64,000 bases of DNA, taken from Rhynchopus euleeides. Lineage: Eukaryota; Euglenozoa; Diplonemea; Diplonemida; Diplonemidae. The notes beneath the pieces are model-generated. The model did no database searches. It saw nothing but the letters and a program-made list of their open reading frames with translations, and was not told the origin of the DNA. Location: positions 186,001 through 250,000 of the forward strand of contig OY723277.1 of assembly GCA_963210315.1 (NCBI GenBank), read 5' to 3'. The position numbers were made by a program, and so were the translations under genes. Positions 1 through 10,260 of the stretch are shown here, one piece after another. Numbering within the stretch: position 1 is the stretch's first letter; each line of letters begins with the position of its first letter.

Positions 1-1556
1 TAACGCCGCACAGCGGAGGAGTACCGCTCCGCCCACAGCCTCTCGCGTGCTGTGTTGACCCACTCGCCAGGGCCCAGCATCACTCGGGCCAGCATGCTTC
101 TGTTGGTGGCGGTGGCGTACACAGCGTGCACCCCGACGTCGGTCCCCATCTTGCGCACCACCCACAGAGGCACGGCGATGCACAGCAACAGGACGCACAC
201 CGCCACGGCGCCGTGCCACTCCCGTTCTGGGTACAGAAGCAGGTTCATCCCCGCAAGCGTCATCGACTGGTAGAAGAACTGGAAGACGACGAGCGGCACA
301 GACGGCAGCCGCAAGAAGCCCTGCGTGTCCAACCCCTGGAAGAACTCTGGGAACAGGGAAGCGCCGTACCGCATCGCGAGGCGGAATACCGCATAGCTCA
401 GCACCGCGGATCCTGCGATGGCGGCGACGTTCACCAGCTCAGCGCCCACCTCGGGGCTGCCGTCGATCTGCAGGCCTGTCGGGTGCAGCGGCTTGGGGAT
501 CCCCCTGCCGCACCCTGCACTGATGGCGATGAGCCGCATCGCTGCACCGGCACCAGCGCCCGACACGGCACTCACAGCCGCGACATCCCTCGACACACCC
601 ACCGCCGTGCTGGCCACCTCCTCTGCCCGGGAGGCGACGGCGCGCGTGGCATTCGCCTTCGCCTCTTCCTCCAGCACTGCCTGCAGTGCGGGGGTGAGTG
701 GCGCACCTGTCGGTGCCGCTGTCACGGGCATCGGTGTGCCGCGTCGTATGCCGGTGCTGCCGCCAGGGCTGCCTGTCTCCGCCGCAGGAACGTCGGTGCC
801 ACCCGGTGTGAGGGAGGGTGGTTGCGGCGAGGAGGCCCTGCCGCCCCCGCCACCGGCAGCGGGAGGGCTGAACGTGGCCCTCACTGCAGGTGCCATGGTC
901 TTGGGTGCGGCTGTCGGAGGCGCAGGGGTCGGCACAGCTGTGGGCGGTGCAGGCGTCGGCGGTGCTGCTGTTGGAGGCGAAGCAGTCGGCGGAGCCGGCG
1001 TCGGGGGTGCCATGGTTGGCGGTGCAGCGGTTGGAGGTGCAGGCGTTGGAGGTGCCGGTGTCGGTGGCGACGGTGTTGGAGGTGCAGGTGTCGGCGGTGC
1101 CGGGGTTGGCGGTGCAGCCGTTGGAGGTGCAGGGGTCGGCGGCGACGGGGTTGGAACAGGCGTTGGGGGGGCAGGCGTTGGCGGCGCAAGAGTTGGCGGT
1201 GCAGGCGTCGGGGGAAGTGTCGCAAAAATCGAGTTCTTCATAGCACCGCCGCACTTCTCAAATGGATTGAGGATGCAGGCCTTATTGCAGCCAGACGCAC
1301 TCCCGTATGCACCGTACGAATCACCGCACCAGCATTGAGCGCCATTCTGCAACCCAAAGTACAAGTAGGGTGCGCCAGAAGCATCTTTAGTGCAGTACTT
1401 GAAACATAATTCCGACGACGCACGCACGATCTCCACCTTTTGACCAAGCTCACGAGGCGACCCATCGTTGAAACATCCGATGTAATGCTTCGAACGTCCT
1501 CCTTCAACCTGGTGCAGGAGCAGTGCCGTGACCAAAGCGGCCACACGACACAGCAT
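1..1556 (-). CDS. WSC-domain surface protein with TPAPP stalk and multi-pass membrane domain (3' end outside window)
   Basis: Reading the minus strand from the ATG at 1554-1556, the frame stays open to the window edge (518 codons), so the C-terminus is missing. Residues 1-20 form a signal peptide ([14 protein letters not shown]...). Residues 24-112 are a WSC domain with the eight cysteines at about 28, 51, 55, 75, 77, 90, 94 and 102 and the [13 protein letters not shown] core; WSC domains are carbohydrate-binding type modules of cell-surface sensors. Residues 114-218 are a TPAPP-repeat stalk, followed by a Pro/Ser/Thr linker and then membrane segments. The part after the linker is clearly paralogous to the protein at 20408-23352 (shared [19 protein letters not shown] and GEWVN motifs). 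The start is chosen by the signal peptide and by a CAG acceptor 13 bases upstream. The role as receptor or coat anchor is inferred; no ligand can be named. Confidence 0.85.
   Translation of the reverse strand, partial: MLCRVAALVTALLLHQVEGGRSKHYIGCFNDGSPRELGQKVEIVRASSELCFKYCTKDASGAPYLYFGLQNGAQCWCGDSYGAYGSASGCNKACILNPFEKCGGAMKNSIFATLPPTPAPPTLAPPTPAPPTPVPTPSPPTPAPPTAAPPTPAPPTPAPPTPSPPTPAPPTPAPPTAAPPTMAPPTPAPPTASPPTAAPPTPAPPTAVPTPAPPTAAPKTMAPAVRATFSPPAAGGGGGRASSPQPPSLTPGGTDVPAAETGSPGGSTGIRRGTPMPVTAAPTGAPLTPALQAVLEEEAKANATRAVASRAEEVASTAVGVSRDVAAVSAVSGAGAGAAMRLIAISAGCGRGIPKPLHPTGLQIDGSPEVGAELVNVAAIAGSAVLSYAVFRLAMRYGASLFPEFFQGLDTQGFLRLPSVPLVVFQFFYQSMTLAGMNLLLYPEREWHGAVAVCVLLLCIAVPLWVVRKMGTDVGVHAVYATATNRSMLARVMLGPGEWVNTARERLWAERYSSAVRR
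915..1215. repeat. 15-bp coding minisatellite (TPAPP stalk)
   Basis: Degenerate 15-bp period that encodes the five-residue Thr/Pro-rich stalk repeats of the WSC protein on the minus strand. The opposite strand reads as Gly/Val/Ala repeats, which produces spurious plus-strand frames here. Confidence 0.85.
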
Positions 1557-1568
1557 CCCGACAGCCAC

Positions 1569-1596
1569 CTGCAGGTGTGGTGGGTGGTGGTGGTGG
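1569..1596 (-). promoter_or_regulatory. Putative 3' splice (trans-splice) acceptor of the WSC gene
   Basis: On the minus strand a C/A-rich pyrimidine run ends in CTGCAG, with the AG at 1569-1570 and the ATG 13 bases downstream. The position fits a leader-acceptor site. Inferred from sequence only. Confidence 0.4.
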
Positions 1597-2310
1597 CTAT
1601 TCCAACCTGACTATCACAATGAGGTGACACACACAGTCCTTCAATACCGCCACCACAAACAGCCCCATCAGGGAGTCTAGGTATTGCATGCCGCCTGATC
1701 ACCTGATGCAAATCCCCGAGTCGGAGAAAGAGGGGCCTGGGGAGGGCTTTTTCGAGCCGCACCAGCAATCGAGGAGGCACACCGCTGATATCCGAAATAT
1801 CGGCCGGCCGCGCTGAGGCAACAGCCCTGAGAGAGAGCAGGGAAAACTGCTGTGAGACTGGCGAGAGATCACCCTCTGCTTTGAGGCTTCCCTGCAACGG
1901 AGGGGGCGGGTCGCTGGTCACGACCTCCTCTCTGTCTGTGCACTGTGGGGGCTCTGGCCCCACAGTGCTAAGGGGTTGGAGGAGGGTTAGAGGAACTGGA
2001 AGCTGGCCAGGCCACACATACCGAGGAGAGAGGCATCGTGTTGGCCGCCCAACAGCCACAAATAGGGGGGGGGAACAACAACAGAGGTGCCTTCACTCTG
2101 GCTGGGGGGGTGCAGAACGGAACGTGATGAAAACAAAATGCTGGACGCGCCGGGGCTCTGCGCTAGGTTAGATATGCCTCCCCTTTTGGGGACACGCCAG
2201 CAAAGCCCGCCCCCCCCCCCACCCCCCACCCCGTATCATCCCGACGCTCGTTAACCTTTTCAAACACACGCGTGGGAGGAAAGCGACGCTCGTCTTTTTA
2301 CCTACCCCCC

Positions 2311-2390
2311 CCCTTGTAATTGTCCGCCCCCCCAAACCCCTTGTAATTGTCCGCCTCGGGGCCTCCTCGGGGGGCGGACAATTACAAGGG
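2311..2390. repeat. Hairpin cluster, TTGTAATTGTCCGCC family, copy 1
   Basis: The motif CCCTTGTAATTGTCCGCC occurs at 2311 and 2338 in plus orientation and as its exact reverse complement at 2373-2390. The last pair forms an 18-bp stem with a short GC-rich loop. Confidence 0.85.
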
Positions 2391-2459
2391 TTATACTGGG
2401 TACTAAGGCCTGCAGTGCGAGTGGTTGGCCTGCGTGACAAGGGTCTCTTGATCACCCCT

Positions 2460-2506
2460 CGCTACTCACCCCTATCACCCCCTGGGGGGTGGTAGGGGTG
2501 AGTAGC
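2460..2506. repeat. Perfect hairpin with 22-bp arms
   Basis: Arms at 2460-2481 and 2485-2506 are reverse complements (CGCTACTCACCCCTATC...) around a three-base centre. It lies between the two TTGTAATTGTCCGCC hairpin clusters. Confidence 0.8.
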
Positions 2507-2595
2507 GAGAACCCTGGCCACCCAGAGCGCACAAACACTATGGAATGTGCCTCTGTTGTGTTGTGTGCACGCTGCAGCCAGTGGTACAGGCTAAT

Positions 2596-2673
2596 CCCTT
2601 GTAATTGTCCGCCTGACCTTGTAATTGTCCGTTTCGGCCAAAAATGCCAAAATAGGGCGGACAATTACAAGGG
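2596..2673. repeat. Hairpin cluster, TTGTAATTGTCCGCC family, copy 2
   Basis: Same motif as at 2311-2390: plus orientation at 2596-2613 and 2617-2631, inverted at 2656-2673. Two copies 0.2 kb apart suggest a small foldback element that multiplies or is duplicated locally. The rest of 1600-2864 shows no gene. Confidence 0.85.
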
Positions 2674-2864
2674 GGTGGGTAGGTATACAATATTAGTGGA
2701 GACACTAGTGGACACACCGAGCATCTGCTTTCGGTGAATCCGTGTCCATGAGTGGATGTAAGTCACTTATCACCCGAGCGCCGTTCGATAGACAACCGCT
2801 ACTCACCGTGCCCCGCACTCACTCGCCTACAGGGCGAGAGGTGTCTCCACACAACCACTCCTGC

Positions 2865-4142
2865 TCATTCACTGACGTACCTCACATACACCTTCCCTTC
2901 CTGGTTGCAGACAAGGTCAAGGTCCTCCACCCAGTGGAACAGGCTGCTCCCAGAGGAGAACGCAACGCCCCACGGGTTGCACTCTATCAGGTGAGCCTCC
3001 TGGTCGTCATCCACCCACACGTCCAGCATGACACTGTCGAACGGGACCAGGCCGGATGCCCTCCACCCTGCGTAACCCCTCAGGATGGAGGCGGCGGTCG
3101 CCTCCAGGGGGGTGCGGAAGTTGAGCCGTTTATACCACTTCTGCTGCGCGATCCCTGTGACACGCCCGTTGGAGACAAACACGCGGAACTCATTGTCCTC
3201 CCTGATCCGGGTCTCCCACCGGGTGAAGCACACCGCGACGGACCACATGTTGTTGTAGCGGAGGCACTTTTCATACGCCGTATACAGCTCCCGATTCGTC
3301 AGCAGGCGCCGCATCATCTCGCCGGCCCTCGCAGGGGAAAACGACGTGTCCCGCTCAAACCCGGGATCGTTCTTCCCGCTGGTGCAGCTCAGCTTCATGA
3401 ATAGCTCTCCTTCGTTGGACCCCCTGCCCGCCTCCTCCCGCAACACCACAGGGGGCGCTGGGACGCACATATCGAGTATGTCATATCCCCCCTCCTCTTC
3501 ATCCCCCTCGACACCCCCCTCTGTGTGCTGGGCGGGGCTCCCCTCCTCGCCTGCAGTGGGTGCGTTCTCCGTCTGGTCGGTTGCCCCCGCCTCTGCCTCC
3601 GCAGCGGCGAGGTCGAAGTCTGGGAAGAAGGGTGCTGTCAGGGCCTGCAGCTTGCGGGACAGCCCGTTGAGGTGGGCCTCTTCTTCGTCAGTCATGTCGC
3701 CGACAGAGAGGCGCTTCAGGCTGGCGTCGCGCAGAACCGTGAGGTCTTCGCGAGAGAGGACCAGTGAGGCAAGCCGGGTGTCCCAGTTGTGTTGGTCGAA
3801 TTGGTGTGTAAAGGCGCCGTATAGCCTGTTCAGGACGAGCTGTTGCAGATCGTCAACCTCTTTCGGGAGGCCTTCCGGTGCAACGTAGCTCGACCCGTAC
3901 TGCAGGTCATGTGGGGTTGGCACAGTGGTCAGCTCGATGGTTCCGTTCGGAGGAAGGTTGGCCTTGAGAGCCGCGCGTGTTTCCGGGCGGAGTGACGCCT
4001 CCCACGCCTCGTCGAGCTTCAGGGTGTAGGCTAGGCTGGAGTGGTCGACATCGATCCAGTAAGGCGCGTATTCGCAGTGGTTGTTGCTGTTGCAGTGTTG
4101 CTTGCGACGCAGGGGCGTCGGTTTGAGGATGATTTCTTGCAT
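2865..4142 (-). CDS. CDC123/D123-like ATP-grasp family protein
   Basis: 425 residues, stop TGA at 2865-2867. The C-terminal half carries D123 hallmarks: FMKLSCTSGKND (248-259), the EFRVFVSNGRVTGIAQ block (about 318-333), and DVWVDDDQEAHLIECNPWG (about 374-392) with Asp374, Glu387 and Asn389 in the places of the ATP/Mg-binding residues, followed by LFHWVEDL. Known CDC123 is a cytosolic chaperone that assembles eIF2; the family has an ATP-grasp fold. The N-terminal 170 residues do not show the usual CDC123 opening, and residues 180-245 are an acidic low-complexity insert, so a divergent paralogue is as likely as the orthologue. The frame continues upstream to 4316, but that part is a translated pyrimidine tract; the ATG at 4142 is the first plausible start after it. 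Confidence 0.8.
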   Translation of the reverse strand: MQEIILKPTPLRRKQHCNSNNHCEYAPYWIDVDHSSLAYTLKLDEAWEASLRPETRAALKANLPPNGTIELTTVPTPHDLQYGSSYVAPEGLPKEVDDLQQLVLNRLYGAFTHQFDQHNWDTRLASLVLSREDLTVLRDASLKRLSVGDMTDEEEAHLNGLSRKLQALTAPFFPDFDLAAAEAEAGATDQTENAPTAGEEGSPAQHTEGGVEGDEEEGGYDILDMCVPAPPVVLREEAGRGSNEGELFMKLSCTSGKNDPGFERDTSFSPARAGEMMRRLLTNRELYTAYEKCLRYNNMWSVAVCFTRWETRIREDNEFRVFVSNGRVTGIAQQKWYKRLNFRTPLEATAASILRGYAGWRASGLVPFDSVMLDVWVDDDQEAHLIECNPWGVAFSSGSSLFHWVEDLDLVCNQEGKVYVRYVSE

Positions 4143-4195
4143 GTGTGGTGGTGGGGGAGAGGGGGGGGGGTGGGGGAGGAGGGTGGAATACCCTG
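4143..4195 (-). promoter_or_regulatory. Pyrimidine tract upstream of the CDC123-like gene
   Basis: Long C/T run on the minus strand directly before the ATG at 4142. No AG lies between the tract and the ATG, so the acceptor is either further upstream or the tract serves another role. Confidence 0.35.
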
Positions 4196-5069
4196 GTGTG
4201 CGGCAGTACGGCAGCAGGCAGAGTGAAGCGGGAAACGAGCAGGGCGGTGCAGGGGAGGGGTTGATGGGAAACGCAGTGCGGAGGTGAGGGGGGGGCAGCT
4301 GGGGCATAGGAGGCATCGGGCCCGTTCCGCTTTGTTATCGGACCTTGGCACTGTGCGGCGCTGGGGGGAAATCAAACCTTTTTCAATGTTGGCACGGCCC
4401 CCACATTTGTCACGCATAACGGCGACGCGTCCCCTTCGTCCCGGTGTCTTGTCTTCAGTTCCTTTCCAGGGGGGGGCCTCACAGTGGCTGTGTTTCGCCT
4501 GCATGACGCAATTCCCTGTCATAACGGTCGAGCAAGGTACACAAGGAGCAAGGGGCGTCTTAAGGCGAAACACACTCTCGATTATAGACGACTGCGGCCC
4601 GGCTGTCGAGCTTTCCCGATGACCGAGCCCTTCCTTTCGACAGCAGTATATTTCGATGATTCAGCGAATACCTGTCGAGGGGTCTCACGGGATTGGGCCA
4701 CTGCACGCCGTCCACTTTGCGAAGGAAGGAAAGGTAGACAGAAGAACTCCGAACGACCCGGGTGTTGAACAGTGAGGCTCTGCTCCGCCGGGGGTGTATG
4801 GGAAAAACCAGTTGGAAAATACAAAATCAAGGCCCGAAGTTCCCCTGGGATCTGCAAATATTAAGAACCCCGCTGCAGGCTGTGCCGTGGCGCGATCACC
4901 AGACACTGCAGATGTGCCTCCTGTCTTGGGACATGTAGTCCCTCAACGAGAGCATCGCACTGGAAAGAGAAAGACTCCTGCAAACGGAGTCTCTCCGAAG
5001 TCAAAGAAAAAACAAGTAATCCGCCACACATTTCACCACACATTTCAATCCGGCATGTCTGTGTTGCCA
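4196..5069. other. Intergenic, no feature recognised
   Basis: No frame with protein-like composition, no RNA gene and no clear repeat was seen. Confidence 0.5.
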
Positions 5070-7445
5070 TCACAGAGAGCAGCGCCTCTGCGGCCTGAAG
5101 GAAGGCACGTGGTGTTGCCCCTGTGCATCCTCGTCGGAAGGGCGGCTGCTGCAGGCTGGATAGAAATGTGCACTGGCAGGAACAAACAAGATAGGCAGGG
5201 GCGCTGCGAGCACTGCGTCGGTGTCGTGCGGGCTGCTCTCGTGCAGGAGAGGCATCTCGATCTCAGTCGGCTCCCCGGCAGGCGTGCTTGCAGCTGGCTG
5301 CCCGCGTAGCTTCAGCACCACCAGCCACCGCACCCACTCTGGCGTCAGCTCGACTGCCAGGGTCACACTGGCAATGCAGAGGAAGGCAACAAACAGCCAC
5401 CCGCCTGTCGGATCCGCTCCCTGAGTTCCGTATGTCGCGTGCACGGCGATGACAGCACCTGCAAGGGATGCGTACAGCAGCGCCAAACCGCACAGGATAC
5501 GCGCAACGCGTGGCAGGTCGCGCACACCCCCCCCGCGGGCCAAGAACAAAAGTTGGAGCAGGTTGAACTCGGAGAACCAGTTCTTCAACTGGCCTGCCTG
5601 CTGCGCTGCAGAGGGCGTTACCACCCACCCTGCCTCGTGAAGCTGACTCCACAGGGTGATGTAGTCGCCATCGAATGGTCCGTGACGCTCTGAGATCTGC
5701 CGGACGATGTAGTTGTGGTCGCATGCGGTGCTCTCAAGAAAGCCCGGGCACCTGACGGCAACCTCCGAGTAGTCTGCCACGTCGCCGTTGTAGAGACAGA
5801 GCTCATGGAGCTCGTCATACAAGCCAGGTCTGTCCAGCACGCCTGACTCCTGGATGATACGCGTGACCGACTCTTCCTGGGCGGTCACCAAGAGCCACAC
5901 GACAGCTGCTGCACTGGCAGGGTTCCCCTCAAGCAGGGCGCAGCACACCACATCGCGGCAACCGTAGTGCATGAAATTGTCACACAGTGACTGCAGCATC
6001 TCAGGTTCGCAGGTGGCGAGCACGTGCCGTGCGGCCTCCGCGTCGTCGTCCTGACAGGCCAGCTCCAGGAGGTGGGCAAGGTCTGAGGACACGTAGCGTG
6101 GCTTGGTGTCCACATCGACAGTGGCACCCGCCTCCAGTCCCGCCACGTCGCGCAGTGGTGTGGCATTGCGCCCGGCAACGGTCTCACTACAGAGGGCAAA
6201 CCGCACCCGCACCTTCTTGCGGTCCACCTCGACGGCGTCTGCGGCACGCAGGCGCAGCATCCCGAGCGTGGCGTCGCTGCCCAGCTCCACTGGCACTAGC
6301 ACACCGTTGGGCAGGCGCAGGTGCAGCAGCACGCCGTCTGCGTCGCACAGGGCAGCTGCTTCGGGGCAGCTCTCGTAGCCACTTGCTTCGTCAGGCAGGT
6401 CGTAGGCAGGACTCCCAGGCTTAGATTTGAATTGTCGGCGCATGACATCGTGGTGCCAACAGGAGCCCAAACAGGAGGTCAGAGACGTCAGAATCACAAA
6501 AGGAAACGTCACAGGGAAGATCACACGCATGCCAGGAGGGAGGGAGGACCAGGTGGCGTCCATCACAAACGTTCGGAAGTGGCTGTCGTAGAAGTAGTAG
6601 AAGGTGGTCCAGACAGCGAACCCCAGCAAGACGATGGTCAGGGCAAGGGGACAAGTCACCATTCCTCGTTCGTCAGGCATGAGGGAGCGACAGGCCATTG
6701 CCTGTGGGAGTACGCCCACCAGGTACAGCCAACCGTACTCCACGTCCTTGATCAACGACATCGTGCCAACAAAAAGCGGCACGGCAGGTGACAGCAACAG
6801 AAAAAGCCCACCAATACCGCCACACTCAGAGCAACTTTGAACATCTCTCGTCACAGCAAGCTGTGCCACACACAAGATGAACTCAAAACGGACTGCAAGC
6901 CACACCACAGACGGGAGGGTGCACACCACCACCCAGCCGCCTGCGTCATGGCCACCCTTCAGCACAGGCGGCGCCAGGTCGAACAGCATGGCAAGAGCCA
7001 AGGCGGAGCACATCCCCACCGCTGCCTGCAGGAGGTACAGACACGACTTCTTCAGCACGCCGGCATAGGCGCACCCGATCACGACGGGGCGCGCGGCTGC
7101 TGCCACAGGATAGACGAACATCCCGACGGTCCGCATGGCTGTGAGCGAACCCTCTGAGCTGCCTGTTTTGTTCAGCGCAGGGCACGTCCGGTTCGCCCCG
7201 TCCAGCCACGTGCACCGCAACAGCCCGCCCTCATGCCACGGCTCGGGCTGACGCGACGGGTCCCAGATGTTGACCACCTCTGCATCTGCGTGGTGTGCCC
7301 TGTAGTAGGGCTCATCCCTGTTGAAGCAGTACAGAATCAGCACAGGGCACGCGATGGACAGCAGCAGTGCAAGCGTGCCGAACCCACCACGAAGAGACTG
7401 GCGTGTGGCGCGCTGCCATATAGCGCCAAAGGAATCGTCGGGCAT
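5070..7445 (-). CDS. Polytopic membrane protein with internal ubiquitin-like region
   Basis: 791 residues from the ATG at 7443-7445. About eight hydrophobic segments lie between residues 23 and 330 (roughly 23-42, 108-128, 135-156, 170-200, 211-231, 237-255, 264-286, 306-330). A soluble part at 331-645 follows, then two more segments at 646-670 and 683-712 and a short polar tail. Residues 371-447 read like a ubiquitin-like fold (LHLRLPNG..VPVEL..DATLGML ... LRDVAGLEAGATVDV), including the final loop typical of Ubl domains but no terminal GG. Residues 455-605 look like alpha-helical, ankyrin-like repeats, poorly conserved. Function unknown. The frame extends upstream to 7829 through a pyrimidine tract; two CAG acceptors lie between the upstream ATG at 7502 and the chosen one, so 7445 is preferred. 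Its 5' end was copied at 10317-10539. Confidence 0.75.
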   Translation of the reverse strand: MPDDSFGAIWQRATRQSLRGGFGTLALLLSIACPVLILYCFNRDEPYYRAHHADAEVVNIWDPSRQPEPWHEGGLLRCTWLDGANRTCPALNKTGSSEGSLTAMRTVGMFVYPVAAAARPVVIGCAYAGVLKKSCLYLLQAAVGMCSALALAMLFDLAPPVLKGGHDAGGWVVVCTLPSVVWLAVRFEFILCVAQLAVTRDVQSCSECGGIGGLFLLLSPAVPLFVGTMSLIKDVEYGWLYLVGVLPQAMACRSLMPDERGMVTCPLALTIVLLGFAVWTTFYYFYDSHFRTFVMDATWSSLPPGMRVIFPVTFPFVILTSLTSCLGSCWHHDVMRRQFKSKPGSPAYDLPDEASGYESCPEAAALCDADGVLLHLRLPNGVLVPVELGSDATLGMLRLRAADAVEVDRKKVRVRFALCSETVAGRNATPLRDVAGLEAGATVDVDTKPRYVSSDLAHLLELACQDDDAEAARHVLATCEPEMLQSLCDNFMHYGCRDVVCCALLEGNPASAAAVVWLLVTAQEESVTRIIQESGVLDRPGLYDELHELCLYNGDVADYSEVAVRCPGFLESTACDHNYIVRQISERHGPFDGDYITLWSQLHEAGWVVTPSAAQQAGQLKNWFSEFNLLQLLFLARGGGVRDLPRVARILCGLALLYASLAGAVIAVHATYGTQGADPTGGWLFVAFLCIASVTLAVELTPEWVRWLVVLKLRGQPAASTPAGEPTEIEMPLLHESSPHDTDAVLAAPLPILFVPASAHFYPACSSRPSDEDAQGQHHVPSFRPQRRCSL

Positions 7446-7456
7446 CACAGGGTGGC

Positions 7457-7560
7457 CTGTGGTGTGGGGGCGCCCTGTGGCGGGTGATCCGTGGGGAGAC
7501 ATGGGCAGGCAGCAGGCAGGGCAGGAGGGGGCCACAGAGAGCGACGGGGGGTAAAGAGTA
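7457..7560 (-). promoter_or_regulatory. Putative splice acceptor of the polytopic gene
   Basis: Minus strand: a T/C-rich tract (about 7505-7560), then CCACAG near 7475 and CCACAG ending at 7457, with the ATG 11 bases further. The arrangement is retained in the duplicated copy near 10551. Confidence 0.4.
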
Positions 7561-8778
7561 GAATGCAGAATTGGTTGTTCCACGGTATTACCAAAATCGG
7601 CCAGTTCCCAGGCAGACACAACTAGCACTGTGAGAGAGACGGGGGGAGGGCGTCGCCAGTCCCCATGGTGGACTTGACATGGTGGTTGCAAGACGACAGC
7701 CTCCAGGAGAGAGGGGAGGGGAGGAGGTGGGTGGGGGTGTGTGTGGGTCTGAACATCCTGGCGTCTGGGATCTCGACATTTCGCGACCTGGAAGAGATGA
7801 AAAAGAGAGGGAGCATTTATGAACCACAATCGGCAGCTTGCTGTCTGTGCCTGCAGCAGTGTTTCGTGACACAGCTGTGCGAGGGGTTCTTCGGGAGCTG
7901 TGCCAGAATCACCACAACGGGATGGTCACTGCTGATTGGCAGACGGCAGCCAGAGGCTCGGCATCAGTCCTTGCTGGTGAAGGGAATGGCTGTCTGGGGG
8001 CACAACACGTCCTCGCAATTTTGACTGATTCGAAAGTTATCTTCTGTGCTTTGGGAACCTTCCCCAGCTCGCGCCTTTCGGTTCGTGCTCTGGCCATAGC
8101 AAGCAAATGTAGATGGCCAGGGTAAAGCCGCACGCATTCAACTTTCTTCCACAGGAAAAGCGATTCTCACAGCGACAACGGTGTGCTGCGACTCGTCAAG
8201 CGTACACATGGACCGCTGGTGGGACAGCCTGTGTCAAGCACAGATGGGTGGCCGTGGCTGGCATTCCCGCGACAGGTGTTTCACGGGTGTATCAGACACT
8301 GCTGGCCGTTGTGACTGCTTAAACCCTAGTACTTGGGCTGTCTTCATGTGGGGACCAGTCTCCTCGGTACTTCGCCTGCACCCCCCCTCCACCCCATCTT
8401 GACACACCGTGCTACCAGAACAACCACCCTGAATGCCGTCTCATTTCGAACCTCCGCTGCTACGTCCTAGATCATGGACACCTGAGACGAGCTCAGTCCG
8501 AGGAAGACGACACCAGGGGTGGCTCTTCGCCTGAGTTGCTGAACACAAGGGAGTACCTGACGAGCAAGGCAGTACTCCTGGAGACAAACACAGCGAGTTC
8601 TCCTTGCAACACGTTAGTTGAGCAGCTAAAATAGGGAGAGCGAATCATGCATCGATTGAGTGAAGAAGGAAGGACGCTATGATGGGCTGTGCATAGAGCA
8701 CGTTTGGCTGCAGCTGTAGGAGGTAGTATTCCGCTCGCACAAGTGTGCGGAAAAAAGAGGCATTTCGGGAAAACAGGA
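7561..8778. other. Intergenic part of duplication copy A
   Basis: No gene seen. Conserved in copy B (about 10620-11892), where short insertions and deletions separate the copies; shared blocks include the sequence around 7830-8000 and 8570-8778. Confidence 0.6.
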
Positions 8779-10218
8779 TTATTTTGGAGAGCCCCTTTGA
8801 CCTGGTGGGTCGCAAGATCCAGAAAAGTCACAGGCAGGTTCCCCAGTTGGGTTGTCGAGGCCAAACTCCTCACGCGTCTGCACCACGATGCCAACCGTGG
8901 GCGTCAGGTCGGAGTTGACGAGGAGAGCACGCTCCTCCCTCTCAGCCTTCATGCGCTGCAACCTCTTGTGCCAGAAGATGGCGAAGCAGATGACAGCACA
9001 CACCGCACACACCCCACCCAACACACCCAACACGATGAACGGGGTCAGGTCGATGGCCACATCGGGCAGGGGGGGTGGTGCATCGGTGACAGGCACAGGG
9101 GTTGGCGGCAGCGTGTAGCCAGGCCACACGGAGGGCGCGTAAAAATGTTCATCCCTGAATGCGGGCACGACAAGGGGGTGGTGATTCAGATCGTCAGCGA
9201 TGGCCTGCCAAGTCGCGGCAGCAGAGGGAAGCTCCTCCAGCAGGGACTGCGCCAGCTCGACCCGCGTCTCGTTGCTGCCCGCCGACTGCAGAGCCTCCGC
9301 CCTGTCGGTGTACGCCTGCTTCGCAGACTGCATCTGCGCTGCAATGCTGTCCATGAGGTCGGCCGTGCGCCTCAGCACCGCAAGGCACAGGCGTGCCTCC
9401 GACAGCAGCAACTGCACCAGAGCCAGGCCACGCCCCAACCGCCCCAGCTCCTGCAGAGCCAGGGCACGCTGCGCACTCCCGACGTTGTACTGCAGGGTGT
9501 GCGGGTCTGTGTTGCCTTCAACTGCAATCCCGGTGGCGGGCATGCTGTACGTGCTGTTCTCCCAGCTCGTGTTGGGGAAAACCATATAAACGCTGCCGTA
9601 GTAGCCGGCAGAGATGAGCCCCTCCGTCAGCAGGCCCATGCGCAGCTGTGTGGCAGATGCGATGCGTGCCTCGAGCACCGACACCGCGTCTGCATCTGCT
9701 GCAGAGAGCTGCAGCACGGCAGCCCAGTCCTCCTCCAGCAGTCCGATCTGTGTCTGCACTGAGTGCTGCTGGCTGCGCACCCCGTCCGGTGACACAGGCG
9801 AGATGTTCTCGGCCATTCCCACCTGCAGCCCCTCTGCCACGTTTTTCGCATCTTCCTCGCTGCCCGTCATGGCTGTCTCGTTTGCATACTTCAGGAGGAC
9901 AGGCGTAAAACTGTCGCATGCCATCTGCACATCACCCACCGACTGGCTCACTGATCTGAACACAACTTTGTTGATTGGGAACGTGATCGCTGCTTTCAGC
10001 GCCTTCTGCCTGTCCGGCAGGTGTGGCGCACCCTCGACAGGAGGCACCGAACCAGGAAGGATGATGAAGGCGTTTCCCGCGATGTTTGCCGCACGGCCGG
10101 CATGCAGCTCAAACACCTGCATGTCGTGCGTGAAGTTGTCCATCTGAGGGGCAAGCCCCGAGTCTGCGTGCACCGCAGCCAGGCATGCTGCCACCAGGGC
10201 AGCGCAGCGCTGTGCCAT
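8779..10218 (-). CDS. Type I single-pass membrane protein, copy A
   Basis: 479 residues. A signal peptide (1-18, MAQRCAALVAACLAAVHA) is followed by an ectodomain of about 370 residues with potential N-glycosylation sites (NFT, NET, NIS, NTS, NST) and Ala/Leu-rich helical, coiled-coil-like stretches around 246-315. A short Pro-rich stem (370-388), one membrane segment (about 393-416) and a 63-residue cytoplasmic tail starting with WHKRLQRMK complete it. I recognise no known family. It lies downstream (on the minus strand) of the broken polytopic fragment and upstream of the intact polytopic gene, and is duplicated at 11893-13329. The start is supported by the signal peptide and a tract-plus-CAG acceptor 21 bases upstream. 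A surface or sensory role is likely but unproven. Confidence 0.85.
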   Translation of the reverse strand: MAQRCAALVAACLAAVHADSGLAPQMDNFTHDMQVFELHAGRAANIAGNAFIILPGSVPPVEGAPHLPDRQKALKAAITFPINKVVFRSVSQSVGDVQMACDSFTPVLLKYANETAMTGSEEDAKNVAEGLQVGMAENISPVSPDGVRSQQHSVQTQIGLLEEDWAAVLQLSAADADAVSVLEARIASATQLRMGLLTEGLISAGYYGSVYMVFPNTSWENSTYSMPATGIAVEGNTDPHTLQYNVGSAQRALALQELGRLGRGLALVQLLLSEARLCLAVLRRTADLMDSIAAQMQSAKQAYTDRAEALQSAGSNETRVELAQSLLEELPSAAATWQAIADDLNHHPLVVPAFRDEHFYAPSVWPGYTLPPTPVPVTDAPPPLPDVAIDLTPFIVLGVLGGVCAVCAVICFAIFWHKRLQRMKAEREERALLVNSDLTPTVGIVVQTREEFGLDNPTGEPACDFSGSCDPPGQRGSPK

Positions 10219-10238
10219 GTTCCAAGGTTAAGAGGTTC

Positions 10239-10260
10239 CTGCGTGCGGGGGGAGGGGTGC
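10239..10260 (-). promoter_or_regulatory. Putative splice acceptor, copy A
   Basis: Minus strand reads a C-rich tract, then GCACGCAG with the AG at 10239-10240; the ATG at 10218 follows after 20 bases. The same arrangement is kept in copy B. Confidence 0.5.

Noticed and set aside
418..1338. Gly/Val/Ala-repeat protein on the plus strand
   Set aside because: Antisense of the TPAPP stalk of the WSC gene. The minus-strand frame has a signal peptide, a full WSC domain and a paralogue; the plus frame has none of these.
8689..9762. 357-residue plus-strand frame, also present at 11803-12876
   Set aside because: Antisense of the type I membrane-protein genes. Its conservation between the copies only reflects the DNA duplication, and it has no signal peptide or domain.
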